Shown here: piece after piece, positions 26,609 through 35,608 of the stretch
Layout: each line of letters starts with the position of its first letter
How positions within the stretch are numbered: the stretch's first letter is position 1
Origin: Euryarchaeota archaeon UBA62
Lineage (GTDB): Archaea; Thermoplasmatota; Poseidoniia; Poseidoniales; Thalassarchaeaceae
Assembly (NCBI GenBank): GCA_002502095.1
Contig: DAPJ01000021.1
Coordinates: 1-64,000, forward strand
Length of the DNA stretch: 64,000 nucleotides
Reading direction: 5' to 3'
Translations under genes and position numbers: made by a program
The notes under the pieces: generated by a model
The model's database searches: none
Told to the model about the DNA's origin: nothing
The model's input: the letters and a program-made list of their open reading frames with translations, nothing else

Positions 26609-27538
26609 TCAATGCTGGCTCTCTAGCCACTTCTCGGCATCAATAGCTGCCTGACAACCCATTCCCGCCGCAGTAATCGCTTGACGATATCTGGTATCAA
26701 CTACGTCTCCAGCAGCAAAGACCCCTTCTTTGCTGGTCATGGTATTCTCTTTGTGAAGGATATATCCACTGGAATCAGTCTCAAGTTGCCCTTCTAGGAA
26801 TTTCGTAATTGGTTTATGTCCAATGGCAATAAACGCACCGGTACAGTCGATATTTTCTTTACTACCATCTCGAGAATCCTCTAAAACAGCTCCAGTTAGT
26901 CCATTCTCATCTGAAAGCCAAGAGCTCACATTCTTGAACGTCTTTATCTCAATCTTCTCATGATTTACAGCTCTTTCATACATTACTTTGGAAGCTCTAA
27001 AAACATCTCTCCGATGAACAATAGTGACCTTTTTAGCAAATCTAGTTAGAAAAGTTGCCTCTTCCATAGCAGAGTCTCCACCTCCGACAACGATTACCTC
27101 TTCATCCTTGAAGAATGCACCATCACATGTCGCACAGGTGGAAATGCCTCTACCCTTCTGAGCTTCTTCACCCTCGACTCCGAGCCAAATCGATTCCGCC
27201 CCAGTGCATATGATTATGGATTCAGATTTGTATTCTTCTCCTTCCACCCAGACGGAATAGGGCCTTCTACTGAGATCAACCCTCTCAACATTCTTGTCAT
27301 GGACCTCAAGACCGAATCTTTCAGCCTGCTCACGTAATTCCATCATCATCTCAGGCCCCCCGATTCCCTTAGGATATCCTGGAAAATTTTCAATGTCAGA
27401 GGTCAGCATTAACTGTCCTCCTGACATGTATCCTGCAAACATTAGGGGCTCCAACAGGGCCCTAGCAGAATACAGTCCAGCTGTGTATCCAGCAGGCCCC
27501 GAACCAATTATTATCACGTTGCGTACTACACCTGTCAC
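26609..27538 (-). CDS. trxB: Thioredoxin reductase
   Basis: The 309-residue flavoprotein has the FAD loop IIGSGPAGYTAGLYSARA, GGQLMLTSDIENFPGY, the redox-active CATCDGAFF near residue 136, the NADPH loop VVGGGDSAMEEA with VHRRD, and the C-terminal FAADDVVD-type segment written here as FAAGDVVDTRYRQ. It reduces thioredoxin or glutaredoxin-like proteins; a CPYC glutaredoxin and a peroxiredoxin are encoded elsewhere in the window. It continues the riboflavin biosynthesis run, which makes the precursor of its FAD. Confidence 0.95.
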   Translation of the reverse strand: MTGVVRNVIIIGSGPAGYTAGLYSARALLEPLMFAGYMSGGQLMLTSDIENFPGYPKGIGGPEMMMELREQAERFGLEVHDKNVERVDLSRRPYSVWVEGEEYKSESIIICTGAESIWLGVEGEEAQKGRGISTCATCDGAFFKDEEVIVVGGGDSAMEEATFLTRFAKKVTIVHRRDVFRASKVMYERAVNHEKIEIKTFKNVSSWLSDENGLTGAVLEDSRDGSKENIDCTGAFIAIGHKPITKFLEGQLETDSSGYILHKENTMTSKEGVFAAGDVVDTRYRQAITAAGMGCQAAIDAEKWLESQH

Positions 27539-27584
27539 GAATGTCCCAATGGGGGGACGTCCTTCAACTATGCCTCTCTAATTA

Positions 27585-27986
27585 TCACTCAATCATGGCA
27601 CAAAGTGCCCCAATTGCAGATCTAGCATGAGGCTCTAGTCTGGGTTCAATATGTTCCGGCTCTGCACCGGGGCCAATTATTCCAAGCCCTATGGGCTTTT
27701 CATGAACAATCTGTAGCTCGATAATTGACTTGATGACCGCCTGCCCCATGGCTAGACCATGTTGAGTCTGTCCTTTCTCTATTATTCCAAGACACGCGGC
27801 GCCTTCTATGTCTTCTCTGGATAACAATCGATCCAAGGCCAACGGTACTTCCATTGCTCCTGGCACCCATACAACTTCGTCTACTGAAAGACCGCTCTTG
27901 ATTGCTTCATCGGTCGCCCATTCTAGCATTCTCTGAACTTCTGACTGATGGAACGAACCACACACAATTGCTATCTTCCCACTCAT
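27585..27986 (-). CDS. ribH: 6,7-dimethyl-8-ribityllumazine synthase
   Basis: The 133-residue protein condenses 5-amino-6-ribitylaminouracil with dihydroxybutanone phosphate. Family features are the N-terminal IVCGSFHQSEVQRML, the WVPGAMEVPLAL phosphate-binding region and LGIIEKGQTQHGLAMGQAV. It is a short, archaeal-style lumazine synthase. Its ATG overlaps the ribE stop by four bases (ATGA), so the two final steps of riboflavin synthesis are translationally coupled. Confidence 0.93.
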   Translation of the reverse strand: MSGKIAIVCGSFHQSEVQRMLEWATDEAIKSGLSVDEVVWVPGAMEVPLALDRLLSREDIEGAACLGIIEKGQTQHGLAMGQAVIKSIIELQIVHEKPIGLGIIGPGAEPEHIEPRLEPHARSAIGALCAMIE

Positions 27987-28585
27987 GATGATGCCTCCAT
28001 ATTCCTGATAGTGTCGACAATTGCCTGTGTTCTAGAATCTATTTCGATATTCACCCTATCTCCCTCTGATTTAGATTTGATTGTAGTTACACGAAGCGTT
28101 TCGGGAATTATATGTAGAGAAAAATAATCTTCCGTTACTCGTCCTATTGTTAGTGACATCCCATCAACTGCAACGTATCCTTTCTGTAGAATGTAGTCCG
28201 AAAACTCTTCTTTATTTTCGATTAATAGATCAACAGACCCTTCATTCTCAACCTTTTCCAATATCTTAGCAGTAGTAAGGACATGGCCAGAAAGAATATG
28301 CCCTCCTAGCTCATCTCCAACCTTCAAAGACCTCTCCACATTTACGTTATGTCCAGATTTGATATTTCCCAAGGTAGTCCTATTGAGGGTCTCTTCAATT
28401 ATGTCAAAATAGACAATATTATCGTCAATTGAGACTACTGTCAGACAAACTCCATCTAGGGACACACTCGCGCCTATTTCTAAGCCTTCTTTGAATCTTC
28501 CAAGATCCATACTTATGGCCCAAAAACTTCCTTTATCTTCCACGCTCTGTATAGAGGCAACCCCAGATACAATACCCGTGAACAT
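27983..28585 (-). CDS. ribE: Riboflavin synthase, bacterial/eukaryotic two-barrel type
   Basis: The 200-residue protein begins with the canonical MFTGIV signature and holds two repeated six-stranded barrels. The second is marked by HILSGHVLTTA and YVAVDGMSLTIG. It dismutates two lumazines to riboflavin. Most archaea use an unrelated, lumazine-synthase-like RibC instead, so this is the bacterial version in an archaeal operon. ATG 28585 comes one base after the ribL stop and matches the family start. An upstream extension to 28663 would overlap ribL by about 77 bases. Confidence 0.95.
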   Translation of the reverse strand: MFTGIVSGVASIQSVEDKGSFWAISMDLGRFKEGLEIGASVSLDGVCLTVVSIDDNIVYFDIIEETLNRTTLGNIKSGHNVNVERSLKVGDELGGHILSGHVLTTAKILEKVENEGSVDLLIENKEEFSDYILQKGYVAVDGMSLTIGRVTEDYFSLHIIPETLRVTTIKSKSEGDRVNIEIDSRTQAIVDTIRNMEASS

Positions 28586-28586
28586 A

Positions 28587-29045
28587 CTAATCTTCCTCGT
28601 AGGGGCCACCTTCTGAATTGGGCCAGAGATCAAGAATTCTCGCGATAATTTTCCGCGTCCCATCTAGGTCATCTGATAACCCTTCCACCCTTGTCAACTC
28701 AACGTCTGAGAATCCATGTTCGTCTAAGCCAGTTCGGATTGAGTCTATCGAATGCTTCTGGTCATAACCCAGAGCGATTACATTCGGCTTCACAACATTT
28801 AGAATATCAAAAATAGGTGTTCCGGGAGAGTTTCCAACGATTGCCTCGTCTACTGGTTTCAGACCTTTAACCATCCTGCATCTAAGCTCTTGGCTGGTAA
28901 CTGGCTCATGTTTCTGAGACCTAACAGTGTCATCATGGGCAACAACAACCACTAGTTCGGTCCCAAGTGACTTAGCCTGTTCCAAATAGTGCAGATGCCC
29001 AGCGTGAAGAAGATCGAAAACACCCACTGCCATGACTCTAACCAT
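28587..29045 (-). CDS. ribL: FAD synthetase (RibL-type cytidylyltransferase family)
   Basis: The 152-residue protein has the nucleotidyltransferase motif GVFDLLHAGHLHYLEQAK with HxGH at residues 14-17, and LGYDQKHS, followed by a TRKI segment equivalent to ISSTxI. RibL adenylylates FMN to FAD in archaea. A glycerol-3-phosphate cytidylyltransferase reading is possible from the motif alone, but the setting among rib genes favours RibL. It sits 37 bases after ribB. Confidence 0.9.
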   Translation of the reverse strand: MVRVMAVGVFDLLHAGHLHYLEQAKSLGTELVVVVAHDDTVRSQKHEPVTSQELRCRMVKGLKPVDEAIVGNSPGTPIFDILNVVKPNVIALGYDQKHSIDSIRTGLDEHGFSDVELTRVEGLSDDLDGTRKIIARILDLWPNSEGGPYEED

Positions 29046-29082
29046 ATACCTGCCCCCAACTATCCAAACTCAAGTCTTTGCT

Positions 29083-29787
29083 TCACACCATATCCATCGA
29101 TTCCAAGATATCATTTCCTGTTATCATAGGAATTCCATGCTCCTCAGCATATTTCCTAGCTTCCTGTAGAGATAGTGCTCCATCGCCCTCAGGATCGAGC
29201 ATCTCCGCGCCTATTGTACAGGGAATATTTCCGGAGAGCCTGGCTATGGCGACCGCCAATTCTGTATGCCCCTGTCTCTTCGAAAGTCCACCAGGAGATT
29301 CCCTACAAAGAGGAATATGGCCCGGAGTTCTGAATTCCTTCCCCAAAGCTTCCATAGCTTCGGAGTTCGAGAGTTCAGACACTTCCCCGGCCAGCTCACC
29401 AAACCTTCTAGTTGTCAATGCCCTGTCCCTGTCAGTAATCCCAGTATATGTTTCCCTGTGGTTCAGGGACAGAGTAAATGCCGATCTACTATCATATTGA
29501 AGGTCATTGGTAATCAACTCTCCAAGTACAGGATTATCTGCAACTATGGAAGGAGTTGAATGTATGTCTTGAAGCCAAGGTAGTCCAAACTTCTCACCTA
29601 TTTCGTCACCAATTGCGAGGAAAAGTAAACCCCCACAGTCTCTACGAAGCCTTCTCATTATTTCAGGAGTCGCTCTGGCGGCCGGCCAAAGAAGATCAGT
29701 CTCTCTTTCTCTGAAATCCGAGTCAAAAATCATCACAGGATTCCCCAAGGAGAACGCTTCAATCGCCTCAGCTATGCCATTGCCCAT
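29083..29787 (-). CDS. ribB: 3,4-dihydroxy-2-butanone-4-phosphate synthase
   Basis: The protein makes the four-carbon precursor of riboflavin from ribulose 5-phosphate. Motifs are AIEAFSLGNPVMIFDSDFRERETDL near the N terminus, a substrate loop with TDRDRALTTRRF, TPGHIPLCRESPGGLSKRQGHTE, and PCTIGAEMLDPEGDGAL near the end. It is monofunctional, without a GTP cyclohydrolase II domain. ATG 29787 is chosen; the GTG at 29814 would add nine residues. It heads the riboflavin run, divergent from the protease-permease gene with a 158-base gap. Confidence 0.94.
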   Translation of the reverse strand: MGNGIAEAIEAFSLGNPVMIFDSDFRERETDLLWPAARATPEIMRRLRRDCGGLLFLAIGDEIGEKFGLPWLQDIHSTPSIVADNPVLGELITNDLQYDSRSAFTLSLNHRETYTGITDRDRALTTRRFGELAGEVSELSNSEAMEALGKEFRTPGHIPLCRESPGGLSKRQGHTELAVAIARLSGNIPCTIGAEMLDPEGDGALSLQEARKYAEEHGIPMITGNDILESMDMV

Positions 29788-29945
29788 GACTATCGGAGGG
29801 GCTACACATACCACTTATTTTCGGTCGAAGCATCTCCATTAGTGCCTATCCAACAAAAATTTCCAATCTCCAGAGTGTATTATCTGAAGTTGAGTTGTAA
29901 TATTTCAGTCCGAACCCCTAAACGTAACCAGTACCGGCCAACTCC

Positions 29946-32900
29946 ATGGCGGGACGTAGCGCAGCCACTGCATCATTCATCATCTTGCTAATGTTGCTAC
30001 CATTGGCTTCCTCGGATATTCAGCCAATAGAGCAAGGAAAAGGAGGCTTAGATGCTGATGGAGTGTGGACAGAAAGTGTGGAATCGGAACTACATTCTAA
30101 CTGGTGGTCCCACTGGAGCAGAGATAAGGATCGCAATTCTTTGGACGATAGACTTGAATGGCTTCTAGATCAACCCTCCCAAACCCAACAAGATTGGTGG
30201 AAGAGAGCAGAATCGGGAAGTGCCAGAATTTTCATCGATTATGACCACCATCCTTCCGATGCGGATGTTGAGGAACTGGAGAGCTTAGGGGTCAAAGTCA
30301 CGTTTCGTCCCAAATATCTCGATACTGTTTCAGCAACTGCTCCGTTCGAAACTATACTTTCTCAAGATGGAATCAGGTCTCTCCCCGGAGTAGTAATGAT
30401 CGAGGATCTCGGTCTGGCAGAACCACACATGAATGAGGCCGTCCCTAACATGGGTGTCGATCAGGTTTGGACTGACTTCGGCTTTGATGGGACAGGCTCG
30501 GTAGTTGCTGTTCTGGATACCGGTGTTAGAGGAGACCATGAGGGCTTGAATGATATGGATGACGAGCCCTTTACTACAGGTTGTGAGCAACCTGACCCAG
30601 ACCCCCTAGATCCAAACCCAATTTTTGTTGATTGCGATCCGAAGATTATAGCATTCTATGATGCAGTATTAATGGATGCCGAACAAGACCCGTCCACTTC
30701 TTACGACTCAGGAACTCATGGGACCCACGTAGCTGGTATTGCGGTAGGTTCTGGAGGGGGACAAACCGATCCTACCACTGGACAAAAGTATGTTGGAGCG
30801 GCTCCCGGAGCGTTTCTAATTAACATCTTAGCCTGCTGTGATGGAGATATAGAGGACGTTATCCAAGGGGCCCAGTGGGCCATAGAGAATAAGGACAAGT
30901 ATGGAATCGACATCGTCACATCATCTCTTGGAGAACAGCAGCTAGAGGTTCACTTCGACAACAACGGCGACTCAGCTTGGAGTAGGCAGATGGATTCAGT
31001 TGTCGAGGCAGGAATCATCACCACTCTCTCAGCTGGTAATGAGTTCGGAGGGGCTACTTTTGCCGGCTGTAATACCATAGATAGTCCCGGTGATGCTCAA
31101 CTTCCGGTCACTGTTGCGAGCCTAGATAAGGATCTAGGACTGGCTATTTACAGCAGTCGAGGCTATACTTCTGATGGTAGAGTGAAGCCAGATGTTGCAA
31201 CTATCGGATCCAACATCATGGCTCCCGACGCGGCATCTAGTGATGGATATACTAGCAAGTCAGGAACTAGTATGGCTACACCACTCATGGCAGGTATCGC
31301 CGCATTGATGGTAGAGGCAAATCCGGATATCACCCCTACAGAATTCAAGGATATTATTTCAGCTCATTCTATCGAGAGAGATTTGCAACTTCTCGATGAT
31401 CCAGGATTCAATGATTGTAGTATACTAGAGACTCGTCCAGATAACGAGTTTGGATATGGGCAGGCCGATCCACTGGCCTTTGTGGAAGCCGCGGGAAGCA
31501 TTGACAGATCACTAAATGTCAGTATGAATCTCGAGACACTACAAGAAATTGGAAACCAGTCATACGTTTCAGGAACAGCTTCTGGCGTTGCTCCTGGGAT
31601 GGGGATTGTAGAGGTCAGAGTAGGTGGCGGAGAATGGAAGGGGGCGGCCGATCTGAAGGGCGATTGGAGTGAGTGGAGAGTAAAGCTTGACCCTCATATC
31701 GAATCTGGAAACTCTACCATTTATGCCAGACTGGTAGTAAGCGAAGATAGTATTTCTCCTGTAGATGCAAGGAGAATCATTCTAGTCGATGGTGATGCTT
31801 CTGAGATAATGTCAGGAGACATGATGCAATTCGGCCTCTCTGTATTCCTGCTCCCGTTTTTGGGTGCGGTGGCACTAATCGCATTCATTGCTTTTAGGGA
31901 ACGCTGGGATAAGAAGATAGATCTCTCTAGCAAGGGGTCAGATTTACCATCTAAGTTGATGTCAAGTGTGGAAGTCATGAATCCGGTTCGCTATTCTGGG
32001 TACGTTAAGTCGTCGATCGAAGCTTGGAAGGATGGAAAGTCACTTGCTGAGAATCAGTTCAGAAGGTATGTATCACTCTCGATATTATACACGGCTCAGG
32101 GACTCCCACAGGGATTCACTTATGTTGCATTCCCTGCTTTCTTGGCTGTTAACGACGTCAGCCCAGTCGCCATAGCGCAACTTTGGGCCGCGATAGCTCT
32201 GCCATGGACATTCAAATTTGTATGGGGCCCGATGGTGGATGGTATCCAAGCCCCGTCCTATGGACGGAGGAGGCCTTGGATACTATTCGCACAAACGGGG
32301 ATGGTAGTAACGCTGGGAGCACTACTATTCGTTTCAAATCTAGCTGAATCTATACAATTAGTTACGCTGATGCTGTTCATTCACAATCTATTCTCATCAT
32401 TGCAAGACGTAGGTGTCGATGCACTAGCAGTAGATGTACTGCAACCGGATGAAGTCGCCAAGGCAAACGGATTCATGTTTGCAGCTAAGAGGGCTGGATA
32501 TATCTTGGGTGGAGCGATTCTGGGTATAATGGCCACTAAGTTTGGAATCAAATCGGCTATAGTAATTCAACTACCATTGTTGGTAATAATCATGGCTCTT
32601 CCATTGTTCTTGAGGGAAAGGCCAGGGGACAAGCTCTTCCCCTGGAGTGCCGCCAGAAGCTCCAGTCTTTGGGATACTAAAGAACAGGAGCCAGAGGACG
32701 TAGATGATGAAAGTTCAGATTCCTCCGAGTTAGAAGTTCCATGGACAGAGAATGAGGAAGATGATCCTTACAGGGCAGCTCATTGGACTGCTAAGAATCT
32801 AGTTTCCAAGAATATCTCCCTATCTGCAGCTGTTCTTTGGGTGTCTATTTCCCTAATTCTTCTGGCTATGGTAGTTTACATCGGAGGGGTACTGGTTGAG

Positions 32901-33761
32901 GAAGACTGGCGAGATCGTCCTATTTTATTCATGGATATAGTTGATTTTGGAGTAGTTTCTATATCCCTAGTAATTCTTTTACAGCTATTCCAGAAACTAG
33001 GAATCAGACTTCCTAAAGTACCAAATCCGTTTGCCCGATTATTGATGGGCCCCGCAGTTACATCATACAATATTGTGAAGGGATTCTCCCTAAGATCCTC
33101 ATTCCTACTAATCTTCCTATGCCTCCTCTCGGAATTGTATCTTTTCGTCGACCCTATTATACTGGATATTTTCATCAATGAGGCTGGGTGGGAGATGGAC
33201 AAATACAGCGCTGTAATGGGAGGGGTAGTGATAGCTTTCCTCATGGCAGGGCAACTGATAGGTGGATTCCTGGGTGATCGATTCGGCGTTAGGGAGGTGG
33301 CCATGATTGGGTTCACCCTATTGGCCCTGGCTAATGCAGGACTCGCTCTGTTGCAGGGATACTGGGAAAATACAACTATCATGGTCGCCTACCTATGTCT
33401 AAGGGCAATAATCAACGGATTGGCTTGGATTTCTATAATATCTGTATCTATGCGATTAACCTATAGTAAGGCAGGAGGGACCCAATTCACGGCATACATG
33501 TCCATGTTCAATCTTTCAGGTGTCATCGCACTAAGTCTGACAGGCAAGGCGATCGAAATCATGGATTATATCTCAGCATTGTATCTAGGAGCGGCGCTCA
33601 CGCTAATGACAGTGATATTCCTAGTCTTCATTGATCCAGATGAATGTGATAGGGTTTTGGAAGGGAGACTAGATGATGAAGATGAGAATTATGGAGGGGA
33701 CTTAGGAGAATCGTCTGAGGTATGGTGGGAGGAAGGCGAACCGGATGTCGTCTCTGCTTGA
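29946..33761 (+). CDS. Subtilisin-like (S8) protease fused to an AmpG-like MFS permease
   Basis: One uninterrupted frame of 1271 residues joins two complete functional units. Residues 1-23 form a signal sequence and about 93-160 resemble an I9-type propeptide. Residues 175-515 are an S8 protease with D191 (LDTG), H258 (GTHGTHVAG), oxyanion N365 and S442 (SGTSMATP). Residues 525-615 form a beta-sandwich linker, and 629-650 a membrane segment. After a 50-residue cytoplasmic linker, residues about 703-1240 are an MFS permease with AmpG/PUCC-like phrases (YTAQGLPQGF, MVDGIQAPSYGRRRPW, LQDVGVDALAVDVLQP). The C terminus is acidic. The protease would face outward and could feed the permease (inference). 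It overlaps the glutaredoxin gene by 17 bases. Confidence 0.9.
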   Translation: MAGRSAATASFIILLMLLPLASSDIQPIEQGKGGLDADGVWTESVESELHSNWWSHWSRDKDRNSLDDRLEWLLDQPSQTQQDWWKRAESGSARIFIDYDHHPSDADVEELESLGVKVTFRPKYLDTVSATAPFETILSQDGIRSLPGVVMIEDLGLAEPHMNEAVPNMGVDQVWTDFGFDGTGSVVAVLDTGVRGDHEGLNDMDDEPFTTGCEQPDPDPLDPNPIFVDCDPKIIAFYDAVLMDAEQDPSTSYDSGTHGTHVAGIAVGSGGGQTDPTTGQKYVGAAPGAFLINILACCDGDIEDVIQGAQWAIENKDKYGIDIVTSSLGEQQLEVHFDNNGDSAWSRQMDSVVEAGIITTLSAGNEFGGATFAGCNTIDSPGDAQLPVTVASLDKDLGLAIYSSRGYTSDGRVKPDVATIGSNIMAPDAASSDGYTSKSGTSMATPLMAGIAALMVEANPDITPTEFKDIISAHSIERDLQLLDDPGFNDCSILETRPDNEFGYGQADPLAFVEAAGSIDRSLNVSMNLETLQEIGNQSYVSGTASGVAPGMGIVEVRVGGGEWKGAADLKGDWSEWRVKLDPHIESGNSTIYARLVVSEDSISPVDARRIILVDGDASEIMSGDMMQFGLSVFLLPFLGAVALIAFIAFRERWDKKIDLSSKGSDLPSKLMSSVEVMNPVRYSGYVKSSIEAWKDGKSLAENQFRRYVSLSILYTAQGLPQGFTYVAFPAFLAVNDVSPVAIAQLWAAIALPWTFKFVWGPMVDGIQAPSYGRRRPWILFAQTGMVVTLGALLFVSNLAESIQLVTLMLFIHNLFSSLQDVGVDALAVDVLQPDEVAKANGFMFAAKRAGYILGGAILGIMATKFGIKSAIVIQLPLLVIIMALPLFLRERPGDKLFPWSAARSSSLWDTKEQEPEDVDDESSDSSELEVPWTENEEDDPYRAAHWTAKNLVSKNISLSAAVLWVSISLILLAMVVYIGGVLVEEDWRDRPILFMDIVDFGVVSISLVILLQLFQKLGIRLPKVPNPFARLLMGPAVTSYNIVKGFSLRSSFLLIFLCLLSELYLFVDPIILDIFINEAGWEMDKYSAVMGGVVIAFLMAGQLIGGFLGDRFGVREVAMIGFTLLALANAGLALLQGYWENTTIMVAYLCLRAIINGLAWISIISVSMRLTYSKAGGTQFTAYMSMFNLSGVIALSLTGKAIEIMDYISALYLGAALTLMTVIFLVFIDPDECDRVLEGRLDDEDENYGGDLGESSEVWWEEGEPDVVSA

Positions 33762-34011
33762 ACACCTTAGGTCCGCAGATACGGACTTTCTATTCTTCAG
33801 TCAAACAATTTGTCCATACTGTACTAGGGCCGCCCGAACCCTGGAAGCTAACAATCTAACATATACCGAGATTAATTTGGATCACTATGAGGGCCTTAGA
33901 CAGAAGATCATCATCGAGACGGGCCATAGAACAGTTCCTGTGGTTTTTGACTTGAGGCAGGATTCGCCGATATTTGTCGGGGGATCCGATCATCTGATTG
34001 ACTATCTTTGA
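33745..34011 (+). CDS. Glutaredoxin-like protein
   Basis: The 88-residue protein has the CPYC redox site at residues 23-26, the cis-proline segment TVPVVFD and the GGSDHLIDYL helix start typical of glutaredoxins. It reduces disulfides or glutathione-mixed disulfides; no glutathione synthesis gene is seen here, so the reductant may be TrxB or another thiol. Its ATG lies 17 bases inside the protease-permease gene, so the two are translated from one message. Its 3' end overlaps the convergent esterase gene by ten bases. Confidence 0.88.
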   Translation: MSSLLEHLRSADTDFLFFSQTICPYCTRAARTLEANNLTYTEINLDHYEGLRQKIIIETGHRTVPVVFDLRQDSPIFVGGSDHLIDYL

Positions 34012-34592
34012 GAATTTTCTGCAATCTCAGAGACCTGCTCACGCATCTCCTCAAATTGATTGAGATTGACCATATGTCCCTTTTCATGTTCCAATCTCGT
34101 TACGGGCCAACCAGATTCCTCAAAGATTTCGATATGTTCTATACCCACATCAAGTGGGACCAAATGATCGCGTTCTCCATGCATCCATATCACTGGCCGG
34201 GGCTTCAGGAATGGAAGTACCCCTCTCAATTCATCAGGCCTGGCCGTTTTTGTAGCAATCAATACTAGTCCGACTATAGAACTACTCGCCTTAGTCTCTA
34301 GCAAGGCCGATGCCATCGCACCCCCCTGGGAGAAACCACCAACAATTATCGGGCCATCTGGTATTATCTCCAAGATTCCTGATAATGAGTCTTCCATTTG
34401 GGATATCGACTCGTCCTCAGAGACGCCCCCCTCAAAAAGCCACCATGCAAAACCTCCTCTCGTAGGATGCCTAATCTTAGCCTGAGGGCATAAAGTCGAC
34501 CATCCATCAGGGGTTAGTCCCCGTGCGAGCTCTTCCATCTTTTCAGATGTCCCAGTCATTCCATGCATCATTATGAGCGTACCCTTGCTCAT
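34002..34592 (-). CDS. Alpha/beta hydrolase, phospholipase/carboxylesterase-like
   Basis: The 196-residue protein has the hydrolase hallmarks: HGMTGTSEKM oxyanion region, the nucleophile elbow GGFSQGGAM, an Asp in GERDHLVPLD and a His in EKGHMV. This set matches the serine esterase/YpfH-like group. It is cytoplasmic with no signal peptide. The substrate is unknown; short-chain esters or acyl thioesters are typical. It follows the lipoprotein gene by eight bases. Confidence 0.85.
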   Translation of the reverse strand: MSKGTLIMMHGMTGTSEKMEELARGLTPDGWSTLCPQAKIRHPTRGGFAWWLFEGGVSEDESISQMEDSLSGILEIIPDGPIIVGGFSQGGAMASALLETKASSSIVGLVLIATKTARPDELRGVLPFLKPRPVIWMHGERDHLVPLDVGIEHIEIFEESGWPVTRLEHEKGHMVNLNQFEEMREQVSEIAENSQR

Positions 34593-34600
34593 CTAATCCC

Positions 34601-35569
34601 TCACAGATTCCATTGGAAAACCAATGCTCCGGCAACCTTGAGGTGGATGTATGAAGATTGGCCACGAACCGTTACAGTAAGCGAGTATTCTCCAGAGTTG
34701 GAGGGTATAGTGCCTATGGCACCCTTTTCTGTCGCTCCTGACCCCCATGCACGAGTAAGGGGAGAAGCTCCAGCATGATCCTTCATTGTTAGGGAACCGG
34801 AAGATGCCCCATTAGATGCAATTTCTACATCAAGATACCAAACTAAGGTATCCCAATCTCCTTCTGTTGGGTGCCCATCGTCGAAAAATGAGTCATATAT
34901 TTCCTGGTCATTCTCCTCATACAGCCGATCAATCAAGTCTCTAGCTCTATAGAAGAAAACGTCTCCTTGATAGTTTGATCTGGCGACATTCAAATCCATA
35001 CGTAACTGGTTCCTTCCCTCCGAGTCTTCCCAAACTAGCCTTTCTAGGAAACCATCACTTCCGCTGAATGTATATTGCAATTCATGACCTTCAGAAGATT
35101 CAGCACTTACTCTGGCATTTCCATTGTTTATGGAAACAGTAGTAGCACTCCACTCTTGGCCGAATAGCGTGAATGACCACTCATCACCGATGACCCATGG
35201 AAATGAGAATACTTGTTGTGGTATCCCATTTTCGTATACTGACAATCCATCAATTGTCATTCGGCCCAGAAATGGATTATGGTTGATTACCGCGTGTCTT
35301 TGAGCTTCTCTCTCAGAGGAAATACCGACTTGATAATCTCCTGATTCGTTATCAATTTCTGCTACAACCAACCTAGCGCTATCTTCTCCGAATTGTGGTG
35401 TGATGAATGTGTACAGCCAATTATTTCCAACTTCCCATTCTGGGAGAATCATATCATCATCCACAGATTCTCCCGATTGCACAGAATCGCCTGTCTCAAT
35501 GCAACCCGAGACAATACATATCGTCATCAAACAGGCCATACCAATTGCAGACCTGCCACTCATGCCCAT
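34601..35569 (-). CDS. Lipoprotein of unknown function
   Basis: I do not recognise this family. The N terminus is a lipoprotein signal with an IVSGC box, and the remaining 295 residues are mostly beta-strand-like with no cysteine pairs or catalytic motif. A repeated theme of aromatic residues (EWEVGNNWLYTF, PWVIGDEWSFTLF) resembles secreted proteins of this genome such as the N-terminal part of the large protein at 42065, which also has a WQVGDRWVYDG phrase. Two ATGs (35569, 35563) are possible. Confidence 0.7.
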   Translation of the reverse strand: MGMSGRSAIGMACLMTICIVSGCIETGDSVQSGESVDDDMILPEWEVGNNWLYTFITPQFGEDSARLVVAEIDNESGDYQVGISSEREAQRHAVINHNPFLGRMTIDGLSVYENGIPQQVFSFPWVIGDEWSFTLFGQEWSATTVSINNGNARVSAESSEGHELQYTFSGSDGFLERLVWEDSEGRNQLRMDLNVARSNYQGDVFFYRARDLIDRLYEENDQEIYDSFFDDGHPTEGDWDTLVWYLDVEIASNGASSGSLTMKDHAGASPLTRAWGSGATEKGAIGTIPSNSGEYSLTVTVRGQSSYIHLKVAGALVFQWNL

Positions 35570-35608
35570 GCGACAGGGGTTACAGTCAAGAGACTGACGC
35601 TTTGATTA

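Noticed and set aside
29946..33761. Possibility that the protease-permease fusion is a sequencing or assembly artefact.
   Set aside because: The frame is uninterrupted, with a sensible order of beta-sandwich, membrane segment and linker between the units. It still deserves read-level confirmation.
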